Assembly: GCF_030766935.1 (NCBI RefSeq) | Contig: NZ_JASERL010000015.1 | Coordinates: 62,001 to 126,000, forward strand | Length of the DNA: 64,000 nt | Direction: 5' to 3' | DNA from: Streptomyces sp. KL109B | GTDB lineage: Bacteria > Actinomycetota > Actinomycetes > Streptomycetales > Streptomycetaceae | Shown: piece by piece, positions 16,218-23,964 of the stretch | Position numbering within the stretch: position 1 is the first letter of the stretch | Layout: every line of letters starts with the position of its first letter | Notes under the pieces: model-generated | The model's input: only the letters and a program-made list of their open reading frames with translations | Told to the model about the DNA's origin: nothing | The model's database searches: none | Program-made: the position numbers and the translations under genes

Positions 16218-17156
16218 ATGACCGCACGCCTGCTCACCCACCTCCGCCACGTCGACCTCGCCGTGCCCGACTACGAGAAGCAGCTCGACTTCTACTCCGG
16301 CGTCTGGGGCCTGACCACGACCACCGAGGACTCCGGCCTGTCCTTCCTGGCCGCCGAGGGCTCCCCCGAGCAGTACGTCGTCCGGCTGCGCAAGGCCGAG
16401 GAGAAGCGCCTCGACCTCGTCTCGTACGGGGCTGCGAGCCCGGCCGATGTCGACACGCTCGCGGAGCGACTCCTCGCGGGGGACGTTCAGCTGGTATCCC
16501 GTCCTGGGAAGCTCGACACTCCCGGCGGCGGTTACGGCTTCCGCTTCTTCGACGTCGACGGGCGCACCATCGAGGTCTCCGCCGATGTCGAGGCGCGGCG
16601 GCACCGCAGGATCGAGGAGAAGGAGGCCATCCCGGTCAAGCTCTCCCACGTCGTCCTCAACTCCCCCGATCTGAACCGGACTCGGGAGTGGTACGAGCGC
16701 CACCTCGGCTTCGCGCTCTCCGACACCCTCTCCTCGCCGCACATGGGCGAGGTCATGCACTTCATGCGGATCTCCAGCCGGCACCACTCCATGGCGATCG
16801 CGCAGGGCCCGCACACCGCGCTGCACCATGTGTCGTTCGAGATGCGCGGCCTGGACGAGTACATGCGGGGCTCGGGGCGTGTCATGCGCGCCGGGTTCAA
16901 GAAGATCTGGGGGCCAGGCCGGCACCTCGCCGGTGACAACACCTTCACGTACTTCCTCGACCCGCACGGCAACACCGTCGAGTACACGACGGAGCTGGAG
17001 GAACTCGACGAGGACACCTGGCACCCGCACATCTACGACTTCTCGAAGCCCGAGGTCACCGACCAGTGGGGCACGGCCAACGCGATGAACGAGTTCGTCG
17101 CCAAGGAGTCCTTCAACGACCCCGACCGCGGCGTGTTCGTCGCCCCGCCGGTCTAA
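16218..17156 (+). CDS. Type I extradiol (catechol 2,3-) dioxygenase
   Basis: 312 aa, two tandem vicinal-oxygen-chelate modules. The C-terminal module carries the Fe(II) triad: His144 (KLSHVVLN), His204 (LHHVSFEM) and Glu255 (NTVEYTTELE). This is the ring-cleaving enzyme of the operon, opening a catechol next to its hydroxyls to give a hydroxymuconate semialdehyde. The N-terminal module lacks metal ligands, as in the two-domain family. Because the neighbouring amidohydrolase resembles PraH, a carboxylated catechol such as protocatechuate is a plausible substrate; sequence alone does not decide it. Confidence 0.9.
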   Translation: MTARLLTHLRHVDLAVPDYEKQLDFYSGVWGLTTTTEDSGLSFLAAEGSPEQYVVRLRKAEEKRLDLVSYGAASPADVDTLAERLLAGDVQLVSRPGKLDTPGGGYGFRFFDVDGRTIEVSADVEARRHRRIEEKEAIPVKLSHVVLNSPDLNRTREWYERHLGFALSDTLSSPHMGEVMHFMRISSRHHSMAIAQGPHTALHHVSFEMRGLDEYMRGSGRVMRAGFKKIWGPGRHLAGDNTFTYFLDPHGNTVEYTTELEELDEDTWHPHIYDFSKPEVTDQWGTANAMNEFVAKESFNDPDRGVFVAPPV

Positions 17157-17159
17157 GCA

Positions 17160-17202
17160 CTCCTCCAACTCCCCCAACTCCCCCAACTCCCCCAACTCCC
17201 CC
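17160..17202 (+). repeat. 9-bp tandem repeat CTCCCCCAA
   Basis: Four full units plus a partial fifth (the first is CTCCTCCAA) fill most of the 60-nt gap between the dioxygenase and the second FAH gene. The strand is C-rich with no hairpin partner. It also leaves the next gene without a strong purine-rich ribosome site except CTGGAG at 17205-17210. Confidence 0.9.
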
Positions 17203-17216
17203 GCCTGGAGCCGCCG

Positions 17217-18188
17217 ATGCGCTTCGCCACGTACACCCACCGGCACGAGACACGTGTCGCCGTCGTCGCGGACGACGACACCCTCCGTCCGCTGCCCGGC
17301 ACCCGCACTCTCACCGAGGTGATCGCCGCCGGTTCGGGCCTGCCCGACCTGCTGGCCCTCGGCCGCGCCGCCCTCGACACACCACCGGGGCCGCACCTCT
17401 CCGAGGTCCGGCTCCACGCACCCCTCCAGCCGCCGTCCGTACGGGACTTCGTGGCCTTCGAGGAGCACGTCGAGGGGGTACGCCGCTCCGTCGACGGGGC
17501 GGTGGGCGTACCCGAGCAGTGGTACGCGGCGCCGACGTTCTACTTCTCCAACCCGCACGCCGTGTACGGGCCGGGCGAGGACATTCCCATGCCACCCGGC
17601 TCGGCCGTCCTCGACTTCGAGCTGGAGGTCGGCGCGGTCATCGGCCGCGAGGGCCGCGACCTCACCCCGGAAGCAGCCCGCGAACACATCATCGGCTACA
17701 CGGTGTTCAACGACTGGTCGGCCCGCGACCTCCAGTCCGCCGAAATGAAGGTCGGCCTCGGCCCCTGCAAGGGCAAGGACACCGCGACCACCCTCGGCCC
17801 GTACCTCGTCACCGCCGACGCACTCGACCCGTACCGCGACGCCGAGGACCTGCTGCGGCTCTCGCTCACGGCCGAGGTGAACGGCGAGGTCGTCGGCAAG
17901 GACCTGCTGTCCAACATGAGTTGGACGTTCGAGGAGATGGTGGCCTACGCCTCGCGCGGTACGCGTGTCGTCCCCGGCGACCTCCTCGGCTCCGGCACCT
18001 GCGGCAACGGCGGCTGCCTCGCCGAACTGTGGGGTGTGCGCGGCGAGCGGACACCCCCGCCGCTGAAGCCCGGCGACACCGTCACCCTGACCGCAGAGGG
18101 AATCGGCACGGTCACCAACACCGTGGTCCCCGGGCCCGCCCCGCTCCCGCTGCCGACCGGCCGCCGCCGCCCACGGGAGCGGCCCTGA
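17217..18188 (+). CDS. Fumarylacetoacetate hydrolase family protein (second)
   Basis: 323 aa, distinct from the first FAH protein and closer to the fumarylacetoacetase/acylpyruvase branch: FVAFEEHVEGVRRSV, AVLDFELEVGAVIGREGRDL (metal-binding Glu residues), HIIGYTVFNDWSARDLQ, and LGSGTCGNGGCLAELWG. The gene closes the aromatic operon after a tandem-repeat gap. With two FAH proteins the pathway could use one for decarboxylation or isomerisation and the other for hydration or C-C cleavage. No dedicated pyruvate aldolase or semialdehyde dehydrogenase is nearby. Confidence 0.87.
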   Translation: MRFATYTHRHETRVAVVADDDTLRPLPGTRTLTEVIAAGSGLPDLLALGRAALDTPPGPHLSEVRLHAPLQPPSVRDFVAFEEHVEGVRRSVDGAVGVPEQWYAAPTFYFSNPHAVYGPGEDIPMPPGSAVLDFELEVGAVIGREGRDLTPEAAREHIIGYTVFNDWSARDLQSAEMKVGLGPCKGKDTATTLGPYLVTADALDPYRDAEDLLRLSLTAEVNGEVVGKDLLSNMSWTFEEMVAYASRGTRVVPGDLLGSGTCGNGGCLAELWGVRGERTPPPLKPGDTVTLTAEGIGTVTNTVVPGPAPLPLPTGRRRPRERP

Positions 18189-18204
18189 GCGGTCCGCCCG
18201 GCAG

Positions 18205-19056
18205 CTAGTGCGAGCCCGGCGTATGTCCGAAGGCCCGCCGGAACACGTCGATGAACGCGCTGGTCGACGACCATCCGCACAGGTTCGCCACGGTCGTCAC
18301 CGGCGTCCCCTCCGACAGCAGGATCAGCGCGCGGTGGAGGCGGAGTTGGGTGCGCCACTGCGGGAACGTCATGCCGAGGTCGGCGCGGAAGAGCCGGGAC
18401 AGGGTGCGGTCGCTCGCGCCGACCTCGCGGCCGAGCTCCGCCAGGGTGCGGCGGTCGGCCGGGTCCGCGTGCAGCAGGTCGCACACCGCGCGCAGCACGG
18501 GGGTGGTGGGTGTCGGCAGGTGCAGGGGCTGCTGCGGGGAGAGCTTCAGCTGGTCGAGCAGGACGGCGCGCAGGCGGGCGCGTTCGGGGCTTTCCCCTTC
18601 GGGGCCCTCCCCTTCGGAGGCTTCCCCTTCGGAGGCTTCCGCTTCGGAGGCTTCCCCTTCGGAGGCTTCCGCTTCGAGGCGTTCTCCCTCGGCGCCGCCT
18701 TCCCGGGCGCCGCGCGTGTACTCGACGATCAGCTCGCGCAGCAGCGGGCCGACCGCGAGCACGGCGGGGGCGGCCAGGCCCAGCGGGTTCGTCGTCGCGG
18801 GCAGCCCCACGAAATGCAACTCGACGTCGCCGTGCGCCTGGTGGGCGTGGACGGTGTCGGCGGGCACCCACAGGGCGCGGGTCCCGGGCGCCACCCACGA
18901 ACCGGCGTCCGTCGTGACGGCGACGACGCCCCGGCCCGCGTAGACGATCTGGTGGTCGTCGTGCCGGTGGGCGTCGATCTCGGCGCCGTGCGGCATGTGG
19001 CGGGCGTACGTGGGGGCCACCGGGGTGTGGCGGACGGCGTGGCGGATCTTCGGCAT
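18205..19056 (-). CDS. AraC-family regulator with acidic repeat linker
   Basis: 283 aa. An N-terminal cupin-type sensor (HRHDDHQIVYAGRGVVAVTT) is joined to a C-terminal double helix-turn-helix (RTLAELGREVGASDRTLSRLFRADLGMTFPQWR and a second HTH ending SAFIDVFRRAFGHTPGSH). Between them lies a low-complexity acidic stretch built of EASEGEASE units and encoded by 15-bp tandem repeats (18591-18680), absent from ordinary relatives. Divergent from the MFS pump gene 54 nt away, which it probably controls. Confidence 0.9.
   Translation of the reverse strand: MPKIRHAVRHTPVAPTYARHMPHGAEIDAHRHDDHQIVYAGRGVVAVTTDAGSWVAPGTRALWVPADTVHAHQAHGDVELHFVGLPATTNPLGLAAPAVLAVGPLLRELIVEYTRGAREGGAEGERLEAEASEGEASEAEASEGEASEGEGPEGESPERARLRAVLLDQLKLSPQQPLHLPTPTTPVLRAVCDLLHADPADRRTLAELGREVGASDRTLSRLFRADLGMTFPQWRTQLRLHRALILLSEGTPVTTVANLCGWSSTSAFIDVFRRAFGHTPGSH
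18591..18680 (-). repeat. 15-bp in-frame tandem repeat within the AraC gene
   Basis: About five to six copies of GGAGGCTTCCCCTTC (plus-strand view, some with CCGC in place of CCCC) encode Glu/Ala/Ser/Gly on the minus strand. Being a multiple of three, copy-number change would alter linker length without shifting the frame. Confidence 0.85.
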
Positions 19057-19110
19057 TGTCTGGCAGGTTATCGGAAGCGGGCCAGGGCAGCCCGTGGCGA
19101 GGATGATCCG

Positions 19111-20310
19111 GTGCGAAAGAACACCTCCATCCCTCTGCTCTCCGTCGGGCACGCGTGCGTGGACGTCTATCAGGGCGCCGTCGCCTCGCTCGTCCCGTAC
19201 TTCGTCGCCGAACGCGCCTACAGCTACGCCGCCGTGTCCGGCATCGTGCTTGCCGCGTCCCTCCTCTCCTCCGTGGCCCAGCCGGTCTTCGGCCTGCTCA
19301 CCGACCGGTGGGCGATGCCCTGGCTGCTCCCGCTCAGCACGCTGCTCGCGGGCGTCGGCATCGCGCTGAGCGGGGTCAGCGACTCGTACGCGGTGACGCT
19401 CGCCGTCGTCGCCATCTCCGGAATCGGTGTCGCCGCCTACCACCCGGAGTCCGCGCGGGTGGCCCGGCTCGCGAGCCGTGGCAGCCACAGCGCCATGGCC
19501 TGGTTCTCCCTCGGCGGCAACATCGGTTTCGCGCTGGCCCCTCTCCTGGTGGCCGCCGCGATCGCCGCGGGCGGCCTGAACCTCACGCCGCTGCTTGTGC
19601 TGCCCGCGGCGGTCGGCGCGGCGATCTGCCTGCCGGTGCTGCGCGCCCTCGGCCGCCGGGGCATCGGAGCTTCCGCCGCCGACGCGGCCCCTGCGCGGGA
19701 CGACGTGCCCGCGTTCGTCCGCCTGTCGTTCGCGGTGGTGTGCCGCTCCATCGTCTTCACCGGCCTGAGCACCTTCATCTCCCTGTACGCGACGCAGCGC
19801 ATGGGCGGCAGCGAGGTGGCGGGCACCGTCGCCCTGTTCGTGCTGTACGTGGGCGGCGCGGTCGGCAGCGTCCTGGGCGGCGCGCTGGCGGGACGCTGGG
19901 ACCGGGTCACCGTCTCGCGCTGGTCGTACCTGCTGACGGCCGCTTCGGTGGCGGGCGTGGTGTGGGTGCCGGGTCCGGCGCTGTACGGCTTCCTCGCGCT
20001 GACCTCGGCCGGGCTCTACGTCCCGTTCTCGCTCCAAGTCACGCTCGGCCAGGACTACTTGCCCTCGCGCGTCGGCACCGCGAGCGGCATCACGCTCGGC
20101 CTCACCGTGAGCATCGGCGGCCTTGCGAGCCCCCTCATCGGCAGCATCGCCGACCATACGTCGCTGCGCACCGCGCTGACGCCGCTCATCGTCATGCCGC
20201 TGCTGAGCTGGCTGCTGTTCCGGGCGCTGCCGGAGCCGGGGACCGATACCGTAGCCTCTGATCGATCATTGCTCAAAGAGCCCGCAACGCCCGCATCGCC
20301 CGCACCGTAG
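19111..20310 (+). CDS. MFS efflux pump, fosmidomycin-resistance (Fsr) type
   Basis: 399 aa, 12 membrane segments. The opening IPLLSVGHACVDVYQGAVASLVPYF matches the Fsr subgroup signature (HxxxDxxQGxxxxLLP), and the motif-A region is GLLTDRWAMPW. Fsr-type carriers expel fosmidomycin or related small molecules by proton antiport. GTG start with GAGGA 9 nt before. Divergent from the AraC gene, and its 3' end carries a TGATCGATCA element belonging to the next gene's control region. Confidence 0.87.
   Translation: MRKNTSIPLLSVGHACVDVYQGAVASLVPYFVAERAYSYAAVSGIVLAASLLSSVAQPVFGLLTDRWAMPWLLPLSTLLAGVGIALSGVSDSYAVTLAVVAISGIGVAAYHPESARVARLASRGSHSAMAWFSLGGNIGFALAPLLVAAAIAAGGLNLTPLLVLPAAVGAAICLPVLRALGRRGIGASAADAAPARDDVPAFVRLSFAVVCRSIVFTGLSTFISLYATQRMGGSEVAGTVALFVLYVGGAVGSVLGGALAGRWDRVTVSRWSYLLTAASVAGVVWVPGPALYGFLALTSAGLYVPFSLQVTLGQDYLPSRVGTASGITLGLTVSIGGLASPLIGSIADHTSLRTALTPLIVMPLLSWLLFRALPEPGTDTVASDRSLLKEPATPASPAP
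20259..20271. promoter_or_regulatory. Putative GntR operator, site 1
   Basis: TGATCGATCATTG, containing the perfect palindrome TGATCGATCA, lies inside the last codons of the MFS gene, 50 nt before the GntR start. The identical 13-mer recurs at 20969-20981, just ahead of the aceE promoter. Confidence 0.55.
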
Positions 20311-20320
20311 GAGAGCCACC

Positions 20321-20971
20321 GTGCCCAGCTCGCCCACTTCCGCGCCGTCCTCCGGCCCCCTCGCCCGCGTCCCGCTGCACGAGCAGGTCCGCCGCTTCGT
20401 CCTCGAAGGTCTGGTGGCGGGCCGCTGGGGGCCCGGCGACCGGGTCGTGGAGCGGCGCGTGGCACAGGAGTTGGGCGTGAGCCAGGCGCCGGTGCGGGAG
20501 GCGCTGCGCGAGCTGGAGACCATGGGCCTCGTGACGTACGCGCCCAACAAGGGCGTGCGCGTACAGGAACTCACGCTGGGTCAGCTGCGCGACGTGTACC
20601 TGGTGCGGGCCTCACTGGAGCGGCGGGCCGTCATGCTCGCCGCTCCGCGCCTGGCCGGGAACGTGACCGGCCTCGAACGGCACCTGCGGGCGATGCGGCA
20701 CGCCGCCACCGAGGGGAAGACCGACGAACAGGCCCTGCACGGCGTCGCGTTCCACCGCGCCATCGTGCACGCCTGCGGCAACCCCGTGCTGATCCGGCAC
20801 TGGGACTGGCTCGGCGTGGAGGCCTGGACGCGGCTGTCCCTGGGGTGGCTGCGCACGGATCTGCACGACAACGCGGAGGACCACGAGGAGCTCGTCGAGG
20901 GGTTGCGGCGCGGTGATCCGCACCTGGGTCGGCTGATGGAGCGGCACGTCATGGACTACGCCCGCAAATGA
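20321..20971 (+). CDS. GntR-family (FadR/FCD) regulator
   Basis: 216 aa. N-terminal winged helix LHEQVRRFVLEGLVAGRWGPGDRVVERRVAQELGVSQAPVREALRELETMGLV; C-terminal FCD effector domain with HGVAFHRAIVHACGN and the metal-binding histidines (EDHEELVEGL, MERHVMDYA). FCD regulators sense organic acids. Identical TGATCGATCATTG sites on both sides of the gene suggest it represses itself and the downstream pyruvate dehydrogenase gene; an acid such as pyruvate or lactate would be a natural effector, which is inference. GTG start after TAGGAGAG. Confidence 0.9.
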   Translation: MPSSPTSAPSSGPLARVPLHEQVRRFVLEGLVAGRWGPGDRVVERRVAQELGVSQAPVREALRELETMGLVTYAPNKGVRVQELTLGQLRDVYLVRASLERRAVMLAAPRLAGNVTGLERHLRAMRHAATEGKTDEQALHGVAFHRAIVHACGNPVLIRHWDWLGVEAWTRLSLGWLRTDLHDNAEDHEELVEGLRRGDPHLGRLMERHVMDYARK

Positions 20972-20981
20972 TCGATCATTG
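20969..20981. promoter_or_regulatory. Putative GntR operator, site 2
   Basis: Exact second copy of TGATCGATCATTG; its TGA is the stop codon of the GntR gene. It ends 21 nt before the -35 box of the aceE promoter, a position suited to repression of that promoter. Confidence 0.6.
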
Positions 20982-21002
20982 GAAATTACTTGCCGGTATT
21001 CA

Positions 21003-21030
21003 TTGACCGGCCCATCCGGCCCGGCCTAGC
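21003..21030 (+). promoter_or_regulatory. aceE: Promoter of the aceE-like gene
   Basis: TTGACC (21003-21008) and TAGCTT (21025-21030) are spaced 16 nt, close to the HrdB-type consensus. Transcription would begin near 21037, leaving a leader of about 45 nt with GGAAGGAC before ATG 21082. This argues against the in-frame ATG at 21037 as the start. Confidence 0.6.
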
Positions 21031-21081
21031 TTCTGCATGAAGGAAACGATCTTTCACAGTGCGGAAGGACAGGCGATCCCT

Positions 21082-23964
21082 ATGTCCCAGGTGCCCCCGG
21101 TGTCCCCGATGTCCCCGGTGTCCCCGGTGTCCCCGGTGTCCCCGGTGTACTCGAACCACCAGCTGGACCAGCTTCCCGAGCCCGATCCGCAGGAGGTCGC
21201 CGAGTGGCTGGCCTCCGTGGACGGCGCGGTCGGCGCCGTCGGTCAGCGGCGGGTGGGCCGGCTCCTGCGGCGCGTCGTCGACCACGCGCTCGCCGCGGGT
21301 GTGCCGCTGCCGCCGCCCTCCTCGACGCCGTACGTCAACACGATCCCGACGGACGCCGAACCGGCGTACCCCGGCGACGAGTCGATGGAGTCGCGGATCA
21401 CCGCGTGGAACCGCTGGAACGCCGCGGCCATGGTGACGCGCGGCAACGACCGCGGCGGCCTCGGCGGCCACATGGCCACCTACGCCTCCGCCGCCTGGCT
21501 GTACGAGGTCGGCTTCCAGCACTTCTTCAAGGGCAAGGACGCCGACGGCAGCGGCGACCAGCTCTACGTACAGGGGCACGCCTCACCCGGTGTCTATGCC
21601 CGCGCGTTTCTCGAAGGGCGCCTGAACGAGGGCGAGTTGGACCGGTTCCGGATGGAGGCGGGCGGCGGCGGACTGCCCTCGTACCCGCACCCGCGGCGCC
21701 TTCCGTGGCTGTGGGAGTTCCCCACCGTGTCGATGGGCCTCGGCCCCATCTCGGCCGTCTACCAGGCCCGCTTCAACCGCTACCTCCAGCACCGGGGCAT
21801 CAAGGACACCAGCCGCAGCCATGTGTGGGCGTTCCTCGGTGACGGTGAGATGGACGAGCCGGAGTCGACGGCCGCGCTGAACCTCGCCGCCCGCGAGGAG
21901 CTCGACAACCTCACCTTTGTCGTCAACTGCAACCTCCAGCGCCTCGACGGCCCGGTGCGCGGCAACTTCAAGATCATGCAAGAGCTGGAGGCGCAGTTCC
22001 GGGCGGCCGGCTGGAACGTCGTCAAGGTGCCGTGGGGCGTGGAGTGGGACGGGCTGCTCGCCACGGACGCGGACGGCCTGCTCCTCGACGCCCTGGACAC
22101 CCTGCCCGACGGCCAGTTGCAGACCTTCGCCGCGCGCGACGGCGCGTACATCCGCGAGCGCCTGTTCGCTGGGCCGCTCGCCGGTCTCGCCCGGCCGTAC
22201 TCGGACGAGGACCTCGCCCGGATCGTCGGTACGTCGCGGGGCGGCCACGAGCCGCGCAAGATCCACGCCGCGTACCGTGCGGCCGTCGACCACAAGGGCG
22301 CGCCGACCGTCGTCCTCGTGCAGACGGTGAAGGGCTGGACGCTCGGCCCCGGCTTCGAGTCGCGCAACGCCAACCACCAGATGAAGAAGCTCTCCGGCAA
22401 GGAATTCCGCGCCATGCGCGACCTGTTGGAGCTTCCCATCCCCGACTCCAGGCTCGGCGACGACCTCGTCCCGTACGCCCACCCGGGCGCCGACTCCGAC
22501 GAGGTCGCCTACCTCCAGGAGCGCCGCCGCGCGCTCGGCGGCCCGGTCCCCGCCCGCCGCGTCGTGAACCGCCCGCTCCCGGCGCCGTCCGCCAAACCCT
22601 TCGAGACCCTCGCCAAGGGCTCGGGCAGTCAGGGGATCGCCACGACGATGGCGTTCGTCCGCCTGGTCAAGGACCTGCTGCGGGAGAAGGAGACCGGGCC
22701 GCGCTGGGTGCCCGTGGTCCCCGACGAGGCCCGCACCTTCGGCATGGAGTCCCTGTTTCCCTCCGCCGGGATCTACTCCCCCAAGGGCCAGACGTACGAG
22801 CCCGTGGACCGCGACCAGCTCCTCTACTACAAGGAGTCGAGGGACGGTCAGATCCTCAACGAGGGCATCACGGAGGCCGGTTCACTGGCCTCCTTCACCG
22901 CCGCCGCCACCTCGTACGCGACCCACGGCGAGCCGCTGATCCCCTTCTACATCTTCTACTCGATGTTCGGCTGGCAGCGGACGGCCGATCAGTTCTGGGC
23001 GCTGGCCGACCAGTTGGGCCGCGGCTTCGTCGTCGGCGCGACGGCGGGGCGGACGACGATGACGGGCGAGGGCCTGCAACACGCCGACGGCCACTCGCAC
23101 TTGATCGCCTCCACCAACCCGGCGTGTCTGCCGTACGATCCGGCGTTCGCGTACGAGGTCGGTGTCATCGTCCGCGATGGCCTGCGGCGCATGTACGGGG
23201 AGGACCCGGAGGACGTCTTCTACTACCTCACCGTCTACAACGAGACGAAGACGCAGCCGCCGATGCCGGAGGGTGTCGAGGAGGGCATCGTGCGCGGCCT
23301 GTACCGCTACCGCGCCATCGACCACCCCGCTACCGACGCCCCGCGCACCCAACTCCTCGCCTCCGGCACGGCGATCCACTGGATTCTGGAGGCGCAGGAA
23401 CTGCTCGCGAAGGACTGGAACGTCGCCGCCGACGTGTGGTCCGCGCCGTCCTGGACGCTGCTGCGCCGCGACGCGATGGAGGCGGAGGCCGATGGCCGGG
23501 TCCCGTACGTGACCGAGGCGCTGGCCGACGCGCCCGGTCCGGTCGTCGCGGTGTCGGACTGGATGCGGGCGGTGCCCGACCAGATCGCGCCGTGGGTGAC
23601 CCAGCAGTGGACGTCCATCGGCACCGACGGCTTCGGCCTCTCCGACAACCGGGCCAACGCGCGCCGCCACTTCGGGGTCGACGCCGAGTCGATCGTCGTG
23701 CACGTGCTGCGTACGCTGGCCGCGCGCGGCGAGGTCGCGGCGGACGCCGCCGAACGGGCTGCCCGGCACTATGGCCTGACGGGTACGGAGGAGCGCGCGG
23801 AGGCGGGCGACGCTCCCGCCTCCGTCTCCGCCGCCTCCGCCGCCCATGCGACCCCGCTGGTCCGCAGGCTCGCCGCCCGGTCGGGCGTCGACCTGTCCAC
23901 GGTGCGCGGTACCGGAGTCGGGGGCCGTATCCGCAAGCAGGACGTCGCTTCCGCGGCGCGCTAG
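21082..23964 (+). CDS. aceE: Pyruvate dehydrogenase E1 with C-terminal E3/E1-binding domain
   Basis: 960 aa homodimeric-type E1 (pyruvate + ThDP to hydroxyethyl-ThDP, then lipoyl transfer). The ThDP motif GDGEMDEPES begins near residue 253 and runs to NCNLQRLDGPVRGN; transketolase-like pyrimidine and C-terminal domains follow in the standard order. Ordinary AceE is near 890-910 aa. Here an Ala/Ser-rich linker (about 904-921) leads to TPLVRRLAARSGVDLSTVRG...GGRIRKQDV (about 922-957), the peripheral-subunit-binding domain normally found in E2. The N terminus carries (VSP)n repeats. Start 21082 is chosen from the promoter and GGAAGGAC. No E2 or E3 gene is adjacent; the upstream GntR probably regulates it. 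Confidence 0.93.
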   Translation: MSQVPPVSPMSPVSPVSPVSPVYSNHQLDQLPEPDPQEVAEWLASVDGAVGAVGQRRVGRLLRRVVDHALAAGVPLPPPSSTPYVNTIPTDAEPAYPGDESMESRITAWNRWNAAAMVTRGNDRGGLGGHMATYASAAWLYEVGFQHFFKGKDADGSGDQLYVQGHASPGVYARAFLEGRLNEGELDRFRMEAGGGGLPSYPHPRRLPWLWEFPTVSMGLGPISAVYQARFNRYLQHRGIKDTSRSHVWAFLGDGEMDEPESTAALNLAAREELDNLTFVVNCNLQRLDGPVRGNFKIMQELEAQFRAAGWNVVKVPWGVEWDGLLATDADGLLLDALDTLPDGQLQTFAARDGAYIRERLFAGPLAGLARPYSDEDLARIVGTSRGGHEPRKIHAAYRAAVDHKGAPTVVLVQTVKGWTLGPGFESRNANHQMKKLSGKEFRAMRDLLELPIPDSRLGDDLVPYAHPGADSDEVAYLQERRRALGGPVPARRVVNRPLPAPSAKPFETLAKGSGSQGIATTMAFVRLVKDLLREKETGPRWVPVVPDEARTFGMESLFPSAGIYSPKGQTYEPVDRDQLLYYKESRDGQILNEGITEAGSLASFTAAATSYATHGEPLIPFYIFYSMFGWQRTADQFWALADQLGRGFVVGATAGRTTMTGEGLQHADGHSHLIASTNPACLPYDPAFAYEVGVIVRDGLRRMYGEDPEDVFYYLTVYNETKTQPPMPEGVEEGIVRGLYRYRAIDHPATDAPRTQLLASGTAIHWILEAQELLAKDWNVAADVWSAPSWTLLRRDAMEAEADGRVPYVTEALADAPGPVVAVSDWMRAVPDQIAPWVTQQWTSIGTDGFGLSDNRANARRHFGVDAESIVVHVLRTLAARGEVAADAAERAARHYGLTGTEERAEAGDAPASVSAASAAHATPLVRRLAARSGVDLSTVRGTGVGGRIRKQDVASAAR
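21091..21144 (+). repeat. 9-bp tandem repeat in the aceE 5' end
   Basis: Six units of GTGTCCCCG (with GTGCCCCCG and ATGTCCCCG variants) encode a Val-Ser-Pro repeat right after the start codon. It is disordered sequence not needed for the E1 fold. Confidence 0.9.

Noticed and set aside
12049..18188. Assignment as the homoprotocatechuate (hpa) pathway
   Set aside because: The semialdehyde dehydrogenase, tautomerase, hydratase-aldolase pair and two-component hydroxylase are absent, while an ACMSD-like decarboxylase and a cyclase-type hydrolase are present.
21037..21081. ATG 21037 as the aceE start
   Set aside because: The promoter geometry places transcription start at this point, and GGAAGGAC suits ATG 21082. 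A leaderless start at 21037 remains possible but less likely.
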